Shown piece after piece: positions 47,228-56,202 of a stretch of DNA of 64,000 nucleotides; the first letter of the stretch is position 1, and the number at the start of each line of letters is the position of its first letter. The DNA comes from UBA4582 sp965657335 (lineage in GTDB: Bacteria > Pseudomonadota > Gammaproteobacteria > Pseudomonadales > Azotimanducaceae), in the NCBI GenBank assembly GCA_965657335.1, contig CBFHOH010000007.1, positions 73,186-137,185 of the forward strand. Direction: 5' to 3'. The translations under genes and the position numbers were made by a program. The notes beneath the pieces were generated by a model, which searched no databases, was not told the origin of the DNA, and worked only from the letters and a program-made list of their open reading frames with translations.

Positions 47228-47440
47228 AAAGGTTGAGCCAAATTAAAAGCTGATGCTAGTGCTATTAAATACGAAAAACATAGTAAACCATATCGTTTTC
47301 CCCGGTCGATTCCTCATCGAATGTTGAATATAGCGGTTGCTAACTATTTACATAGAGATGGTGTCGCTGACGGTCAATGGATGCCGCGCCTGATCCTTGT
47401 TTTGGAATGACAGTTAGCCGTATAACTTTGGGTCGATATT

Positions 47441-48490
47441 TTAGGGGGTTACGCGATACTTCTTCATCCGGGCCGTCACTTTCTTTGCATAATCCCTCGT
47501 CTCGCGCCGATGATGGCGGTTGGTAAGAAACCAGTAAAACTCCTCGACCTTCATCGCATTAATGCGGGCAATCGCAGCGCGCTTGCTCCCCGACTTTACC
47601 AAGCTGGTAAACAAATTACCGGCGCCCCCGTTATAGCTAGCGATGATCGCGTACTGCAACTTTTGCGGGTGGTAGATACCCGCCAGATAGTGATCTGCCA
47701 AAATACTGAGATAACCTGTGCCTACCTCAATATTGTTTTTAGGGTTATAGAGGTAGGCGGACGAGGGCGTGTGGCTATCTCCATTAATAATTGAAAAATA
47801 ATCGCGACCAGCCGTGTCGGCTTTAATCTGCATCAGTCCTAATGCGTTCGAACGAGAGCGAGCCAAAGGATTAAACGCACTTTCGGTCTCGATGATGGCC
47901 ATGATCAGTGGCACCGGTATTCGATGTTTCTCGCCGGCTGCTTTTGCAAAAGCCAAATATTTGTTGCCGGCAATTTCTGTGTGCGCAACCGTCATAGGAA
48001 TGACAAGCTGTCTTGAGTCGGTGTGCTGCCGCTTGGCTAAAAGATAGTCGACAAATCGTGTCGCTCGCCAGACCGAAGCGATCGGAAGGCCATCCTGATC
48101 CACGACTTGCCCATGAAAGAACGGCTCCTGCGTTTTTGAATTGATTAGCCCAAAATCATTTGCAGTACTCGCGTCTATAACGCCGGGGTCAAATTGTGTG
48201 AGCAGAATCTCCACTGCTGCCTGTTTCACGCTCGCGGTGTCGTCCGCGCTGATAGTGATAATGCCCCGTTCAAAGTCAACCAGCGTCTCGGCGGAGCTAT
48301 TACCGTGATAAGACATGACTGATGGTGTTGTGCTATCGGGAGTACTCGATGCTGCTTGGTAATCGTCGCTGGTAGATTTCACATCTTTGCTGTTGGCATC
48401 ATAAACAGGGATGTCTGCCGTCGAAAGCATCGGAAGCGCCAGTAGTGCGCAAATTAGCGTGAGGTAAATCATCAACAGGTGTAATCGCAA
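47441..48490 (-). CDS. Exported lytic transglycosylase (MltC-like)
   Basis: This 349-residue protein has a Sec signal ending near ALPMLSTA. Its N-terminal half resembles the DUF3393 domain of MltC. The SLT catalytic domain has IETESAFNPLARSRSNALGLMQI, where the Glu is catalytic and GLMQ is diagnostic, and ASYNGGAGN later. It cleaves murein to 1,6-anhydro products. Unlike E. coli MltC there is no lipobox, so it is probably soluble in the periplasm. Confidence 0.85.
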   Translation of the reverse strand: MRLHLLMIYLTLICALLALPMLSTADIPVYDANSKDVKSTSDDYQAASSTPDSTTPSVMSYHGNSSAETLVDFERGIITISADDTASVKQAAVEILLTQFDPGVIDASTANDFGLINSKTQEPFFHGQVVDQDGLPIASVWRATRFVDYLLAKRQHTDSRQLVIPMTVAHTEIAGNKYLAFAKAAGEKHRIPVPLIMAIIETESAFNPLARSRSNALGLMQIKADTAGRDYFSIINGDSHTPSSAYLYNPKNNIEVGTGYLSILADHYLAGIYHPQKLQYAIIASYNGGAGNLFTSLVKSGSKRAAIARINAMKVEEFYWFLTNRHHRRETRDYAKKVTARMKKYRVTP

Positions 48491-48654
48491 TCTAATGGCG
48501 GTAACTAGCTGGGTCTAGCAAATAGGTATACGCATTCTTTTACCCAAATACAATGACAACCGATGCGTGCACGCGATTTACTGCCGCCTGAATCATGAAC
48601 TGATCCAAAATCAGGAATGGCACGTAACCCGACTTATTTTCTTCGGATACCACA

Positions 48655-49563
48655 ATGCAAAAAAAAATGTCCCACGTGTTACTTGTGCTGTGTTTCGTGT
48701 TCATTGCGAAACCGATCAAAGCTGATGAGACAACGGAGCGTAAGAGCCCTTGGACTTTTGGTTTTCGGGCCGGAATCGTCAATCAACTTGATACGAGTAT
48801 TAATGATACCGGCGTCGATTTTTCCGTGACTCGGTCGGTGGTTGGCGGCAGTGTCAGTTACGGCTGGAGTCGAGATGTCAGCGCTGGCATTTCTATCGCA
48901 AGCACCGATAACCGCTACAGATACAGCGGCGATGCAACGCTCGGCGGTTTGCCACTTTGGCACAGAATACGTGAGCGACGTCTATCCCTGCCAATACGTC
49001 TGGCACCTGCGCCGAGAACCAATTTAATTGTGATACCCAGTATCCGCAGTGCATCAGAAGAAGGGGCAAGTTATCGCGCAGGGCAAACGGAAGGCATGAT
49101 ACTCGGCGCTAGCTGGACTGTCTCAAAAAGGCTATCCATCGGACCGGGGTTTGGTTGGTTCAGCGAGTTAGACGGTGGCAGTAGCGCATTTCCGATCATT
49201 GTCGTCGACTGGAAAATGACAGACCGGGTGACGCTGGCGACTGGCCGCGGGCTTGGCGCCGGCAGAGGGCCCGGACTAAGCCTAGCGTACGACTTTAACG
49301 AAAAATGGAAGTTGACCAGTGAGATTGGAATAGAGCGCTATCAGTATGTGCTAGACGCAACAGACCGTATAGGAGAAGAACGGAGTATCCCTTTGACTGC
49401 GAGCTTGGATTACGCCGTAGGCTCAGGGACAAGTTTTTCGATTTATGGCGGCGTGAAGTGGGGCGGCAGGTTTGAACTGATTGACGAGACTGGCGCGACA
49501 CTTGAGCAGGTAAAGTACGACGCAGCACCGTTTATCGGGGTGCGGCTTCGCGCAAGAATTTAA
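48655..49563 (+). CDS. Predicted outer-membrane beta-barrel protein (DUF6268-like)
   Basis: This 302-residue exported protein has a signal peptide of about 23 residues (VLLVLCFVFIAKPIKA). The mature part is a series of alternating polar/hydrophobic strands, with Gly-rich turns such as GGSVSYGWSRDVSAGIS, GPGFGWFSEL and ATGRGLGAGRGPGLSLAYDF. It ends GVRLRARI. This resembles the DUF6268 outer-membrane family, but I recognise no function. Its TAA (49561-49563) interlocks with the TAA of the oppositely oriented DedA-rhodanese frame, sharing the TTTAA. Confidence 0.65.
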   Translation: MQKKMSHVLLVLCFVFIAKPIKADETTERKSPWTFGFRAGIVNQLDTSINDTGVDFSVTRSVVGGSVSYGWSRDVSAGISIASTDNRYRYSGDATLGGLPLWHRIRERRLSLPIRLAPAPRTNLIVIPSIRSASEEGASYRAGQTEGMILGASWTVSKRLSIGPGFGWFSELDGGSSAFPIIVVDWKMTDRVTLATGRGLGAGRGPGLSLAYDFNEKWKLTSEIGIERYQYVLDATDRIGEERSIPLTASLDYAVGSGTSFSIYGGVKWGGRFELIDETGATLEQVKYDAAPFIGVRLRARI

Positions 49564-50513
49564 CGCTTAACAACGGGGCGATGTGGCGTGTCGGTAGGGT
49601 AGCCAGAGGCAATCCAAGCATCAATACCGCCTTGCAGGGGAAAGACGCGTTCAACTCCGATGCGTTTTAACTTGAGGGCTACACGAGCGCTCGATGCTTC
49701 GTCTGGTCAGTTACAACACAGGACGATGTCACTGTCTCTGGGTATGCGATTTTTATGTTGCTCTATCGCTTCCATAGGTACACGCAGCGCATTGGGTAGA
49801 AGGTGAGGTAGCGCGTCAATATCGTAATCATGGCGGAGATCGATGATGTGTGTGTCTTCGTCATTCTGAATGCGATGATAAACTTCTTCCGGGGTGAGTT
49901 TGCGCATGCGTAGCGAATTAATAAATTTCCGCCGATGGTAGATTTTGGCGCCAAAGTAAGCGAGAACGACAGCTGCAGCTATAGCGCCGGCAACAAACCC
50001 AAGCTCGGCGGCAGCGGCGACGATCAATTCAATCTCGGTGTGAAAAATCAAGCCAAGAGAGACAAAGAGACCAGCCCACAATAAAGCGCCAAGAGAATCG
50101 AGCAAAAGAAAGAGGGAGACGCTCACGCCGGTCAAGCCAGACATCGGGGGCGCAAGTGTTTGCAGTCCAGGCACGAACTTACCGACAACGAGTGCAAAGG
50201 GCCCCAGACGTCGGAAGATATTTTCAGTATTTCTGACGCAGTAGTCGGGTTCAAGTGACAAAATACACAGCAGATGTAGCACGCGTGAGCCTCTTACTTT
50301 CCCTAGCCAGAACCAGAAAAGGTCTATGGGAACGGACGCCAGCAGCACGGTCAGTAGTACCAGTAGCAAAGACATCTGACCCATGCCAATCAATACGCCA
50401 GCAGCGAGCAGCAATGGCACGGCGGGCAGCGGTAATCCCGCTTGATCAAGCGCGACCCAAGCGAAAATAACGGCATAGCCGTGCGCGATGAGGAAATTGA
50501 GTAATTCAGTCAT
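49560..50513 (-). CDS. DedA membrane protein fused to rhodanese, with in-frame TGA (candidate selenoprotein)
   Basis: Residues 1-200 are a DedA/VTT membrane domain (FVPGLQTLAPPMSGLTGV is the family core, with four to five hydrophobic segments). Residues from about 205 form a rhodanese domain (EVYHRIQND, THIIDLRHDYDIDALPHLLPNA). Codon 269 (49707-49709) is TGA, inside LCCN-TGA-PDEASSARVAL. Homologues have C-x-C-P-N/D-E here, so TGA replaces the second Cys. The frame then runs 48 more sense codons (VERVFPLQGGIDAW is normal rhodanese) to TAA at 49560-49562, where it meets the convergent gene. Without readthrough the protein is 268 residues and lacks the end of its rhodanese fold. A nonsense mutation or sequence error remains possible. 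Confidence 0.8.
49674..49692 (-). promoter_or_regulatory. Candidate bacterial SECIS hairpin
   Basis: In the mRNA, GAGCGCU and AGCCCUC pair (G-C, A-U, G-C, one C-C mismatch, G-C, C-G, U-A) around the five-base loop CGUGU. The loop begins 22 bases after the UGA and has G as its second base. This fits the bacterial SECIS model as I recall it: loop 16-37 bases after UGA with G among its first two bases. Confidence 0.55.
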
Positions 50514-50516
50514 GAT

Positions 50517-51686
50517 CTAGTCTGCGTTTCGCTGTTTTTTACGTTCTATAAACAAATTGGATTTCAGTACTGCATTGTTACGTATGTTCATATAGAACAA
50601 CGCGTAGTCGAGACCGTGGTAGGTACCCATGTCGTCTGAACCCATGGCGAAAAACGCCGTACCCTTTTGATCTTTGGCAAACAATGAGCCGTCTTTGCAC
50701 TGCGCCCACGTTTGACCTTTTACAGGCGCTGTGAGCTTATCAAAGACCTGGTTATTTGATGAGTCTTCTTTTTGGCCAAAGGTCACGTTGTAAATGCCGG
50801 CAGGTGCTACGGCACCGGCATTGAGTGATGCCTGTGCCATTTCCTCGTCAACCTTCCACGACAGAGGGTTAGTGCAGAGGCTTGGCTCAGGGCGCTCCAT
50901 TGGGTTGGCGCCGTCGGGCATGGTGTCCCAATGGACGACGCAGTGAAGATCCTCTGCGCTCTTGCAGGGCTTGATATGCGTCATTGCATCGAACCAGCGG
51001 GGTGAAACCGGAATGATGGCGCCACCAATGATATAAGCAGCAACCATCCTCTGGTGTAGGTCTGAAGAGTCGACTACTTCTTTTAACAAGCGAATAGCGT
51101 GATGGGTACCTTGACTGTGGCTAGCGATGATGAAAGGACGGCCCTCATTGTAATGTTCGAGGTAATACTCGAAAGACCTTTTAACATCCTCGTAGGCAAA
51201 CCCGAGCACCGCATCCCGGCGCTCGAGGTCAGTAGAAAAATAAACGAAAATGTTTGCTTCACGATAACGCGGCGCGTAGATGTTACAACAACCGTTATAG
51301 GCACTGGCCTGATTGGCCATCATCCATTGAGTGTTCTCCTCAGTGCCAGAATCAGGGTCCATTGGCGAGGTCCAACTGCCCGACGTCAGAAAACCCGTAG
51401 GATGGATGAAGAAAGTGTCTACCGGGCGCTCGCCTTGTGGTTCGGACGGGATGCCTGCCGGCACAAGATCCGCCGGGTCAACCATAGAGGGAAGTGATGC
51501 CCAGTATGCATTGTCACTATAAGCGGGAGGTGCGACAGTTTGCTCAGGGTCAAAAACCCCTCTTGGCTGCTGATAATTGACGAAAGCAGAGCCCGCGAGC
51601 ATAGCACCGTAGCCTGTCACATAGAGGCCGCCGCCGATTAGTAAAATAAGGCCGAATAAAATTCCTACGATTTTGAACGCTTTCAT
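50517..51686 (-). CDS. DUF3089 alpha/beta-hydrolase-like exported protein
   Basis: This 389-residue protein has an N-terminal membrane anchor or signal (VGILFGLILLIGGGLYVTG). VDTFFIHPTGFLTSG, YAPRYREANIFVY, FIIASHSQGTHHAIRLL (nucleophile Ser in SHSQG) and a late GTYHGLDYALFY (His) fit DUF3089, a family of putative serine hydrolases or lysophospholipases. It lies three bases upstream of the DedA-rhodanese start, so the two form an operon. The biochemical role is unknown. Confidence 0.82.
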   Translation of the reverse strand: MKAFKIVGILFGLILLIGGGLYVTGYGAMLAGSAFVNYQQPRGVFDPEQTVAPPAYSDNAYWASLPSMVDPADLVPAGIPSEPQGERPVDTFFIHPTGFLTSGSWTSPMDPDSGTEENTQWMMANQASAYNGCCNIYAPRYREANIFVYFSTDLERRDAVLGFAYEDVKRSFEYYLEHYNEGRPFIIASHSQGTHHAIRLLKEVVDSSDLHQRMVAAYIIGGAIIPVSPRWFDAMTHIKPCKSAEDLHCVVHWDTMPDGANPMERPEPSLCTNPLSWKVDEEMAQASLNAGAVAPAGIYNVTFGQKEDSSNNQVFDKLTAPVKGQTWAQCKDGSLFAKDQKGTAFFAMGSDDMGTYHGLDYALFYMNIRNNAVLKSNLFIERKKQRNAD

Positions 51687-51843
51687 GAAATAAAAAACAC
51701 CAAATGCTGGAGCGGTGAACTAGACAAGTAACGAGATATTTATCGTCAAACACATTGTACCATTGATGACTAAGTCGTTGCGGATATCTGCTTTCAAAAA
51801 ACAAAACGTGATCCAAACGATCTGACATGTCGTAGAGATTGTT

Positions 51844-52410
51844 ATGATTAGACTACTATGCCTTTTATTCCTGTCGAGCTCCGCTATGGCGATCGAGCAA
51901 CCTGATTTTAACATCGTGGCCGAGGGCGACGATGGTCAATACGAAATTCGAGAGTACGCCAACCACGTAGTGGCTGAGACACTCGTACAGGGCGGCTTCA
52001 ACGACGTAGGTAATACTGCATTTAAACGCCTTGGCGGATACATCTTCGGCAAGAACGTAGCGGAACAAAAAATATCGATGACTGCACCCGTGACGCAGCA
52101 AGAAACCGATGAAGGGTACATTGTGCGTTTTTACATGCCCTCGGAACATCAACTTAAAGACCTGCCTGAGCCGCTATTCAAGACGGTTGTTGTGCATGAA
52201 GTGCCAGGTGGCACCTTCGCTGTGATGAAGTACAAAGGCGGTTGGAAAGAAAGCCGGTACAACAAATTTAAGCAACAGTTGGTCGAAGCAGTGGAAAGTA
52301 ATCCTGCGTGGGCGATAGCCGGTGAGGCAACTTGGGCCCGCTACGATCCGCCCTTCATGCCCTCATTCCTTCGAAAAAATGAAATTTTGCTGCCAGTAGT
52401 TAGGCGGTAA
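51844..52410 (+). CDS. SOUL family haem-binding protein, exported
   Basis: This 188-residue protein has a short signal peptide (LLCLLFLSSSAMA). YEIREYANHVVAETLVQG, AFKRLGGYIFGKN, KISMTAPVTQQ and GEATWARYDPPFMPSFLRKNE (split across the end) are the SOUL/HEBP signature. SOUL proteins bind tetrapyrroles, though many bacterial members are untested. It is convergent with nirS; a periplasmic haem-related role next to a cd1 nitrite reductase is suggestive but not proven. Confidence 0.9.
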   Translation: MIRLLCLLFLSSSAMAIEQPDFNIVAEGDDGQYEIREYANHVVAETLVQGGFNDVGNTAFKRLGGYIFGKNVAEQKISMTAPVTQQETDEGYIVRFYMPSEHQLKDLPEPLFKTVVVHEVPGGTFAVMKYKGGWKESRYNKFKQQLVEAVESNPAWAIAGEATWARYDPPFMPSFLRKNEILLPVVRR

Positions 52411-52553
52411 ATAAGGCTACCACACCGACCTAACCAGCACAGAAGCCTTATCTCTCTTATAACTGCACCCGAGGGTATGTCGGTTTATATGAGAATACCC
52501 CTGGGTACATTTAGACGGTACGCTTACCTCATATAGAAGAATCCGCTGCGCGT

Positions 52554-54272
52554 TTAATAGACATCCTTTCTTGTGTTAAAGACATTAAACTTGCCCGTTG
52601 GTGTTTTGAGCCTTTTGTCTTTAATGACTTTCTTTAATTTGCGTGTCTTGTCATCGACAACAACTAGCGCAGATGTTTGATCTACGCCATTCCAAACTGA
52701 AAACCAAACCTCGTCACCTTTGTTGTTGTATTCAGGTTGTACTACACGCGCTGGTCCTTCAGTGTCCACTCCTGCCCATTTCGCAATCGGCAATACCTCA
52801 AATCCAGCATCCAGGTTGTTGATGTCGAAAACAGCCACCGATTGTGAGATTGAAGTGTCTGGGTTCAATGGCGCATCGACCCACAAATTTGATGATTTTG
52901 GATGTGTTTTCACAAACAACGACCCACCGCCCATGCCTTGAAGTGTTCGAACAACCTTCCAGGCACTCTTGGGATTATTCTCAGGATCAGTGCCAATTGC
53001 CGTAATATTTGCGTTACCCAGCGCACTTGTTACCCAGACAGGTCCGTAGACAGGATCAAGAAAGTTTGCGCCCCGACCCGGATGAGGAATTTCCGTTGCG
53101 TCAACCAAGGCCTCCATTTCTCGGTCTTTAGAATCGACCACAGCGATTTTGTTAGATTTGTTTGCTGCTGTCAGAAAATACCGATGGCTAGAATCCCAGC
53201 CACCATCATGGAGGAATCTAGCTGCTTCAAGCGTGGTGACTGCTAGGGCATCCAGATCGCTGTAGTCAATCAAGAGTATTTTGCCCGTCTCTTTAACATT
53301 AACGATAAATTCAGGATGCTCGTGAGAGGCAACGATAGCGGCAACTCTTGGCTCAGGATGATAATCCTGAGTATCTACAGTCATGCCTCGCGTCGAGACA
53401 ATCTTTTTTGGCTCCAAGGTATCGCCTTCCATTAACACATATTGCGGCGGCCAATAGGCGCCAGCAATTGCGTGTTTGTCCTCGTATCCAGGATACTTGG
53501 ACGTCTCTACGGATCTGGCTTCCATGCCAATTTTAATCTCTGCAACTTTCGCTGGTGGACTCATAAAAAGATCTATTAAAACAATCTTGGCGTCTCGACC
53601 GATAGTGTACACGTAGCGTCCCGAGTTTGAGGGTCGTGAAATGTGAACAGCGTAACCTGTGTCAATGATGCTCAATATTTTTTTACTATCGCCATCGATA
53701 ATTGCAACCTGCCCAGAGTCTCGCAGAGTGACAGAGAACATGTTGTCTGGGTCGTATTTGTGTTGCTTTTTAGTGGGTCTGTTTTCTGGCGGTATCAGTT
53801 GCTTCCACGAAGCTAACATTTCTTTCATGCCGTATTCCGGCGGCATCGGTGGTTCATGTTGAAGAAATCTTGCCATCGCGTCGATTTGAGTGTCCGTCAG
53901 GTCACCAGAAGATCCCCAGTTTGGCATGCCTCCCGGCGTGCCGAAGGCAATCAATACCTTCAGGTATTCGGTGCCGCGCTCTGAAGTGACGTCTGGCGTC
54001 AGCGCTTTGCCTGTTGCACCTTTGCGGAGTACACCGTGACAACCCGCGCAACGTTCGAAGAATATTCGCGACGAGGCCTGATATTCCGCCTCGGTAATTT
54101 CTGGCCCGCCGGGCGTTAATCGCATTTTTACTGTAGAGATAGGTACAGGCGCGCCTTTGTAACGTACTTCTGCGCCATCAACCCCCGGGTGATCAATCGC
54201 CTCTTCAGCAACTGTGCCGGTAGAACACAGCATGCTAATGGCGACAAGACTTGAACAAAGCAGTTTTTTCAT
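52554..54272 (-). CDS. nirS: Cytochrome cd1 nitrite reductase (NO-forming)
   Basis: This periplasmic enzyme reduces nitrite to NO using haem c and haem d1. About 572 residues with a signal peptide (LLCSSLVAISMLCSTGTVA). The haem c site CAGCHGVLRKGATGK is at residues 75-79. The d1 propeller has DTGYAVHISR with the axial His, RGMTVDTQDYHPEPRVAAIV and SHEHPEF with the catalytic histidines, and KSPTGKFNV-like LKTPTGKFNVFNT at the end, all as in Pseudomonas NirS. Start 54272 follows GGGGGA seven bases upstream. It has its own FNR-type promoter. No electron-donor or haem d1 synthesis genes lie beside it. Confidence 0.97.
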   Translation of the reverse strand: MKKLLCSSLVAISMLCSTGTVAEEAIDHPGVDGAEVRYKGAPVPISTVKMRLTPGGPEITEAEYQASSRIFFERCAGCHGVLRKGATGKALTPDVTSERGTEYLKVLIAFGTPGGMPNWGSSGDLTDTQIDAMARFLQHEPPMPPEYGMKEMLASWKQLIPPENRPTKKQHKYDPDNMFSVTLRDSGQVAIIDGDSKKILSIIDTGYAVHISRPSNSGRYVYTIGRDAKIVLIDLFMSPPAKVAEIKIGMEARSVETSKYPGYEDKHAIAGAYWPPQYVLMEGDTLEPKKIVSTRGMTVDTQDYHPEPRVAAIVASHEHPEFIVNVKETGKILLIDYSDLDALAVTTLEAARFLHDGGWDSSHRYFLTAANKSNKIAVVDSKDREMEALVDATEIPHPGRGANFLDPVYGPVWVTSALGNANITAIGTDPENNPKSAWKVVRTLQGMGGGSLFVKTHPKSSNLWVDAPLNPDTSISQSVAVFDINNLDAGFEVLPIAKWAGVDTEGPARVVQPEYNNKGDEVWFSVWNGVDQTSALVVVDDKTRKLKKVIKDKRLKTPTGKFNVFNTRKDVY

Positions 54273-54316
54273 TTTGATATCCCCCATAACGGATAGTCGT
54301 AGTAAAAATTTTACAT

Positions 54317-54357
54317 AGTGTAAGCCTGTCCTTCAGGGGTACGTTGACTTGCATCAA
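54317..54357 (-). promoter_or_regulatory. FNR/DNR box and -10 of nirS
   Basis: TTGACTTGCATCAA (54344-54357) is a complete FNR/DNR palindrome. On the minus strand TACACT (54317-54322) begins 28.5 bases from the centre, so the box lies close to -41.5. nirS is DNR/FNR-activated in denitrifiers, which agrees. Confidence 0.8.
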
Positions 54358-54369
54358 GCAGGGTGAACT

Positions 54370-55869
54370 CTAGCCAGCTATTCGCTTAACAGGTATTTCA
54401 GTGTGTCTGTTTTCACGCCTCTCCCGGCGTTCTCTTTTGCTCACCATGACAGGGCATCGGTGCTCATCCCAAAAAGTTGTTTGGCAATGGAGGCAGTAGT
54501 GACACTCAGCCTCATTTATTTCGCCCTTGTTGTTGACTGCGCGGACACTGCAATCATTGGCGCAGGTGTGGCAAACGGCGCCACATTCTGGCCGTCTGCG
54601 TAACCAGTCAAATATTTTAAAACGAGTTGTGAAGCTTAGTAGTGCGCCGAGTGGGCAAATATAGCGACAGTAGAATTTCGTAGTAAAGATCGAGATTGCG
54701 ATCAGCGCGACTGGGTAAATGACAAAATACCACTCTCGTTGAAATCGAAGGCTGATGGCTGTTTTAAACGGTTCGATCTCAATAAATGGTGCCGCAGTTG
54801 TTACCGAATTCAAGGCGAGTCCGGCGAGTACGACCAGAATAATGTACTTGATTGCCAAGAGGCGCTCGTGAACCATGCCAGGCACTTCAATTGGCCTGAT
54901 CTTGATAAATTGCGCAAGCTTATGCATGAGTTCCTGGATTGCGCCAAATGGGCACAACCATCCGCAAAAAACGCCGCGACCCCAGAGCAAAATGCTCATG
55001 GCAACGAAGCCCCAGAGAACGAAAATAACAGGGTCCAATAGTAATGTTTCCCAAGTGAAGCCGGATGTTAACAGATGGACGAAGGTGACAACGTTGATTA
55101 AAGAAAGCTGTCCGAGGCAGTAGTAGCCAATAAAGAAAACGGTGTAAAGCAGAAAGCCGATCCGTAGCCTTGAAAACAGCCAAGGTTTTGTGACGACCCA
55201 ATCTTGGAAAAGTAATATGAAAACCAGTATCGTTAACCCAATGCCCAGAAACACAAGCTCAACTTTTTTTTCACTCCAGGCCGCTAGCCAATAAGGTTGT
55301 GAGTCGACTGTTCGCTGCTTAAACGCTGCGTCTGTTGTCGAGGCGTGTGCTTGGAGCACCTGCTGTGTTGCCAGCTGAATGGATCTGTTTAGCACCATCG
55401 TTGTGATCGAAGCACCGGATATGCCATCGATTGAATTAGGCTGGCCAGCGCCGGAAATCCGAATGCGCTCAACCGCGGATAAACCCTTGTATTGAAGCAG
55501 GAATGTAGCGAGCGCCTGATCGTCTATGCCGATGACCAGAATAGGCTCCTCGTGTTTTACGATTTTGACACTTCGAAAAGTTTTATCAGCATTAATGCTA
55601 ATGAGAGAGCGTATTGGCTTGCCAGAATATGCGGGAATAGGCGCGATAAGGTCGGAATAGAAGGCGTAACCGATGATGTGTCTACCTTCAAACGCGATAC
55701 TGTGCGGTACCGGAGATTGCACTGGCACAACACGAGACGCTGTCGGAAACAGATCGGAGATCAGCTTGATACTGATATCTGCGTCAGGTGTTTTTTCGGC
55801 CTGAGCAAAAGAGCCGGCAGTTCCCGCCAAAAGAAACGCCAGTAGAAATATTAATGCCGTGGTTTTCAT
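54370..55869 (-). CDS. NosR/NirI-type flavo-iron-sulfur membrane protein
   Basis: This 499-residue protein has a signal peptide and a periplasmic FMN-binding domain with SGASIT at residues 151-156, where Thr156 is the likely flavinylation site. It also has about five membrane helices and two CxxxCP motifs on the cytoplasmic side (CGWLCPFGA, CRYICPLGA). A C-terminal 4Fe-4S part follows (CHTCANDC, CHYCLHCQ). This is the NosR/NirI order, but shorter than NosR (about 700 residues). In Paracoccus NirI is needed for nirS expression or maturation; as nirS lies directly downstream and no nos genes are present, NirI is the better guess. It has its own FNR-type promoter. Confidence 0.82.
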   Translation of the reverse strand: MKTTALIFLLAFLLAGTAGSFAQAEKTPDADISIKLISDLFPTASRVVPVQSPVPHSIAFEGRHIIGYAFYSDLIAPIPAYSGKPIRSLISINADKTFRSVKIVKHEEPILVIGIDDQALATFLLQYKGLSAVERIRISGAGQPNSIDGISGASITTMVLNRSIQLATQQVLQAHASTTDAAFKQRTVDSQPYWLAAWSEKKVELVFLGIGLTILVFILLFQDWVVTKPWLFSRLRIGFLLYTVFFIGYYCLGQLSLINVVTFVHLLTSGFTWETLLLDPVIFVLWGFVAMSILLWGRGVFCGWLCPFGAIQELMHKLAQFIKIRPIEVPGMVHERLLAIKYIILVVLAGLALNSVTTAAPFIEIEPFKTAISLRFQREWYFVIYPVALIAISIFTTKFYCRYICPLGALLSFTTRFKIFDWLRRRPECGAVCHTCANDCSVRAVNNKGEINEAECHYCLHCQTTFWDEHRCPVMVSKRERRERRENRHTEIPVKRIAG

Positions 55870-55901
55870 TTCAGGTCAGCACGTAGCAACCAAAGGTCGG
55901 C

Positions 55902-55943
55902 AGTATACGTACCTTGTTTTATACCAACATTGATGTCGGTCAA
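55902..55943 (-). promoter_or_regulatory. FNR/DNR box and -10 of the NosR/NirI-like gene
   Basis: On the minus strand the box reads TTGACCGACATCAA (55930-55943). TATACT (55902-55907) begins 29.5 bases from its centre. The predicted start near 55895 leaves a leader of about 26 bases. Spacing is identical to the hemN and TonB receptor promoters. Confidence 0.8.
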
Positions 55944-56131
55944 AAGAAGTTAAGCCGGTGGGCAGTGACCGTCGAGTGACAATTTGTTGCTCCAATGGTT
56001 CAAGGGTGACTGCCTGCAGTTTTAATCGAAACATGCGTGTGAGCAAATTTACAAACTTTGTTGACGGCTTTTTTGCGCGTGCATGTCGTTTAAACGACGA
56101 GAATGAGTGGTAGCAATATTAAGGTGCACCC

Positions 56132-56173
56132 TTGACCCGGATCAAAGGGACCAAGTGAAGACTCTCGTATGAT
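56132..56173 (+). promoter_or_regulatory. FNR/DNR box and -10 of the TonB receptor gene
   Basis: TTGACCCGGATCAA (56132-56145) is followed by TATGAT (56168-56173), starting 29.5 bases from the box centre. The start would be near 56180, 23 bases before the ATG. Confidence 0.8.
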
Positions 56174-56202
56174 GCGCGTATCGAATGGAGTAAGGACGCT
56201 TG

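Larger units (their letters stand above)
55870..56202. other. Divergent regulatory region, NirI-like and TonB receptor genes
   Basis: This stretch of about 330 bases carries no gene and holds two divergent FNR-type promoters (annotated separately), 200 bases apart. The middle (about 55950-56110) shows no clear motif. Confidence 0.7.

Noticed and set aside
52473..52500. GGGTAT/ATACCC repeat after nirS as a terminator
   Set aside because: The stem is six bases with a 16-base loop and no T-tract on either strand.
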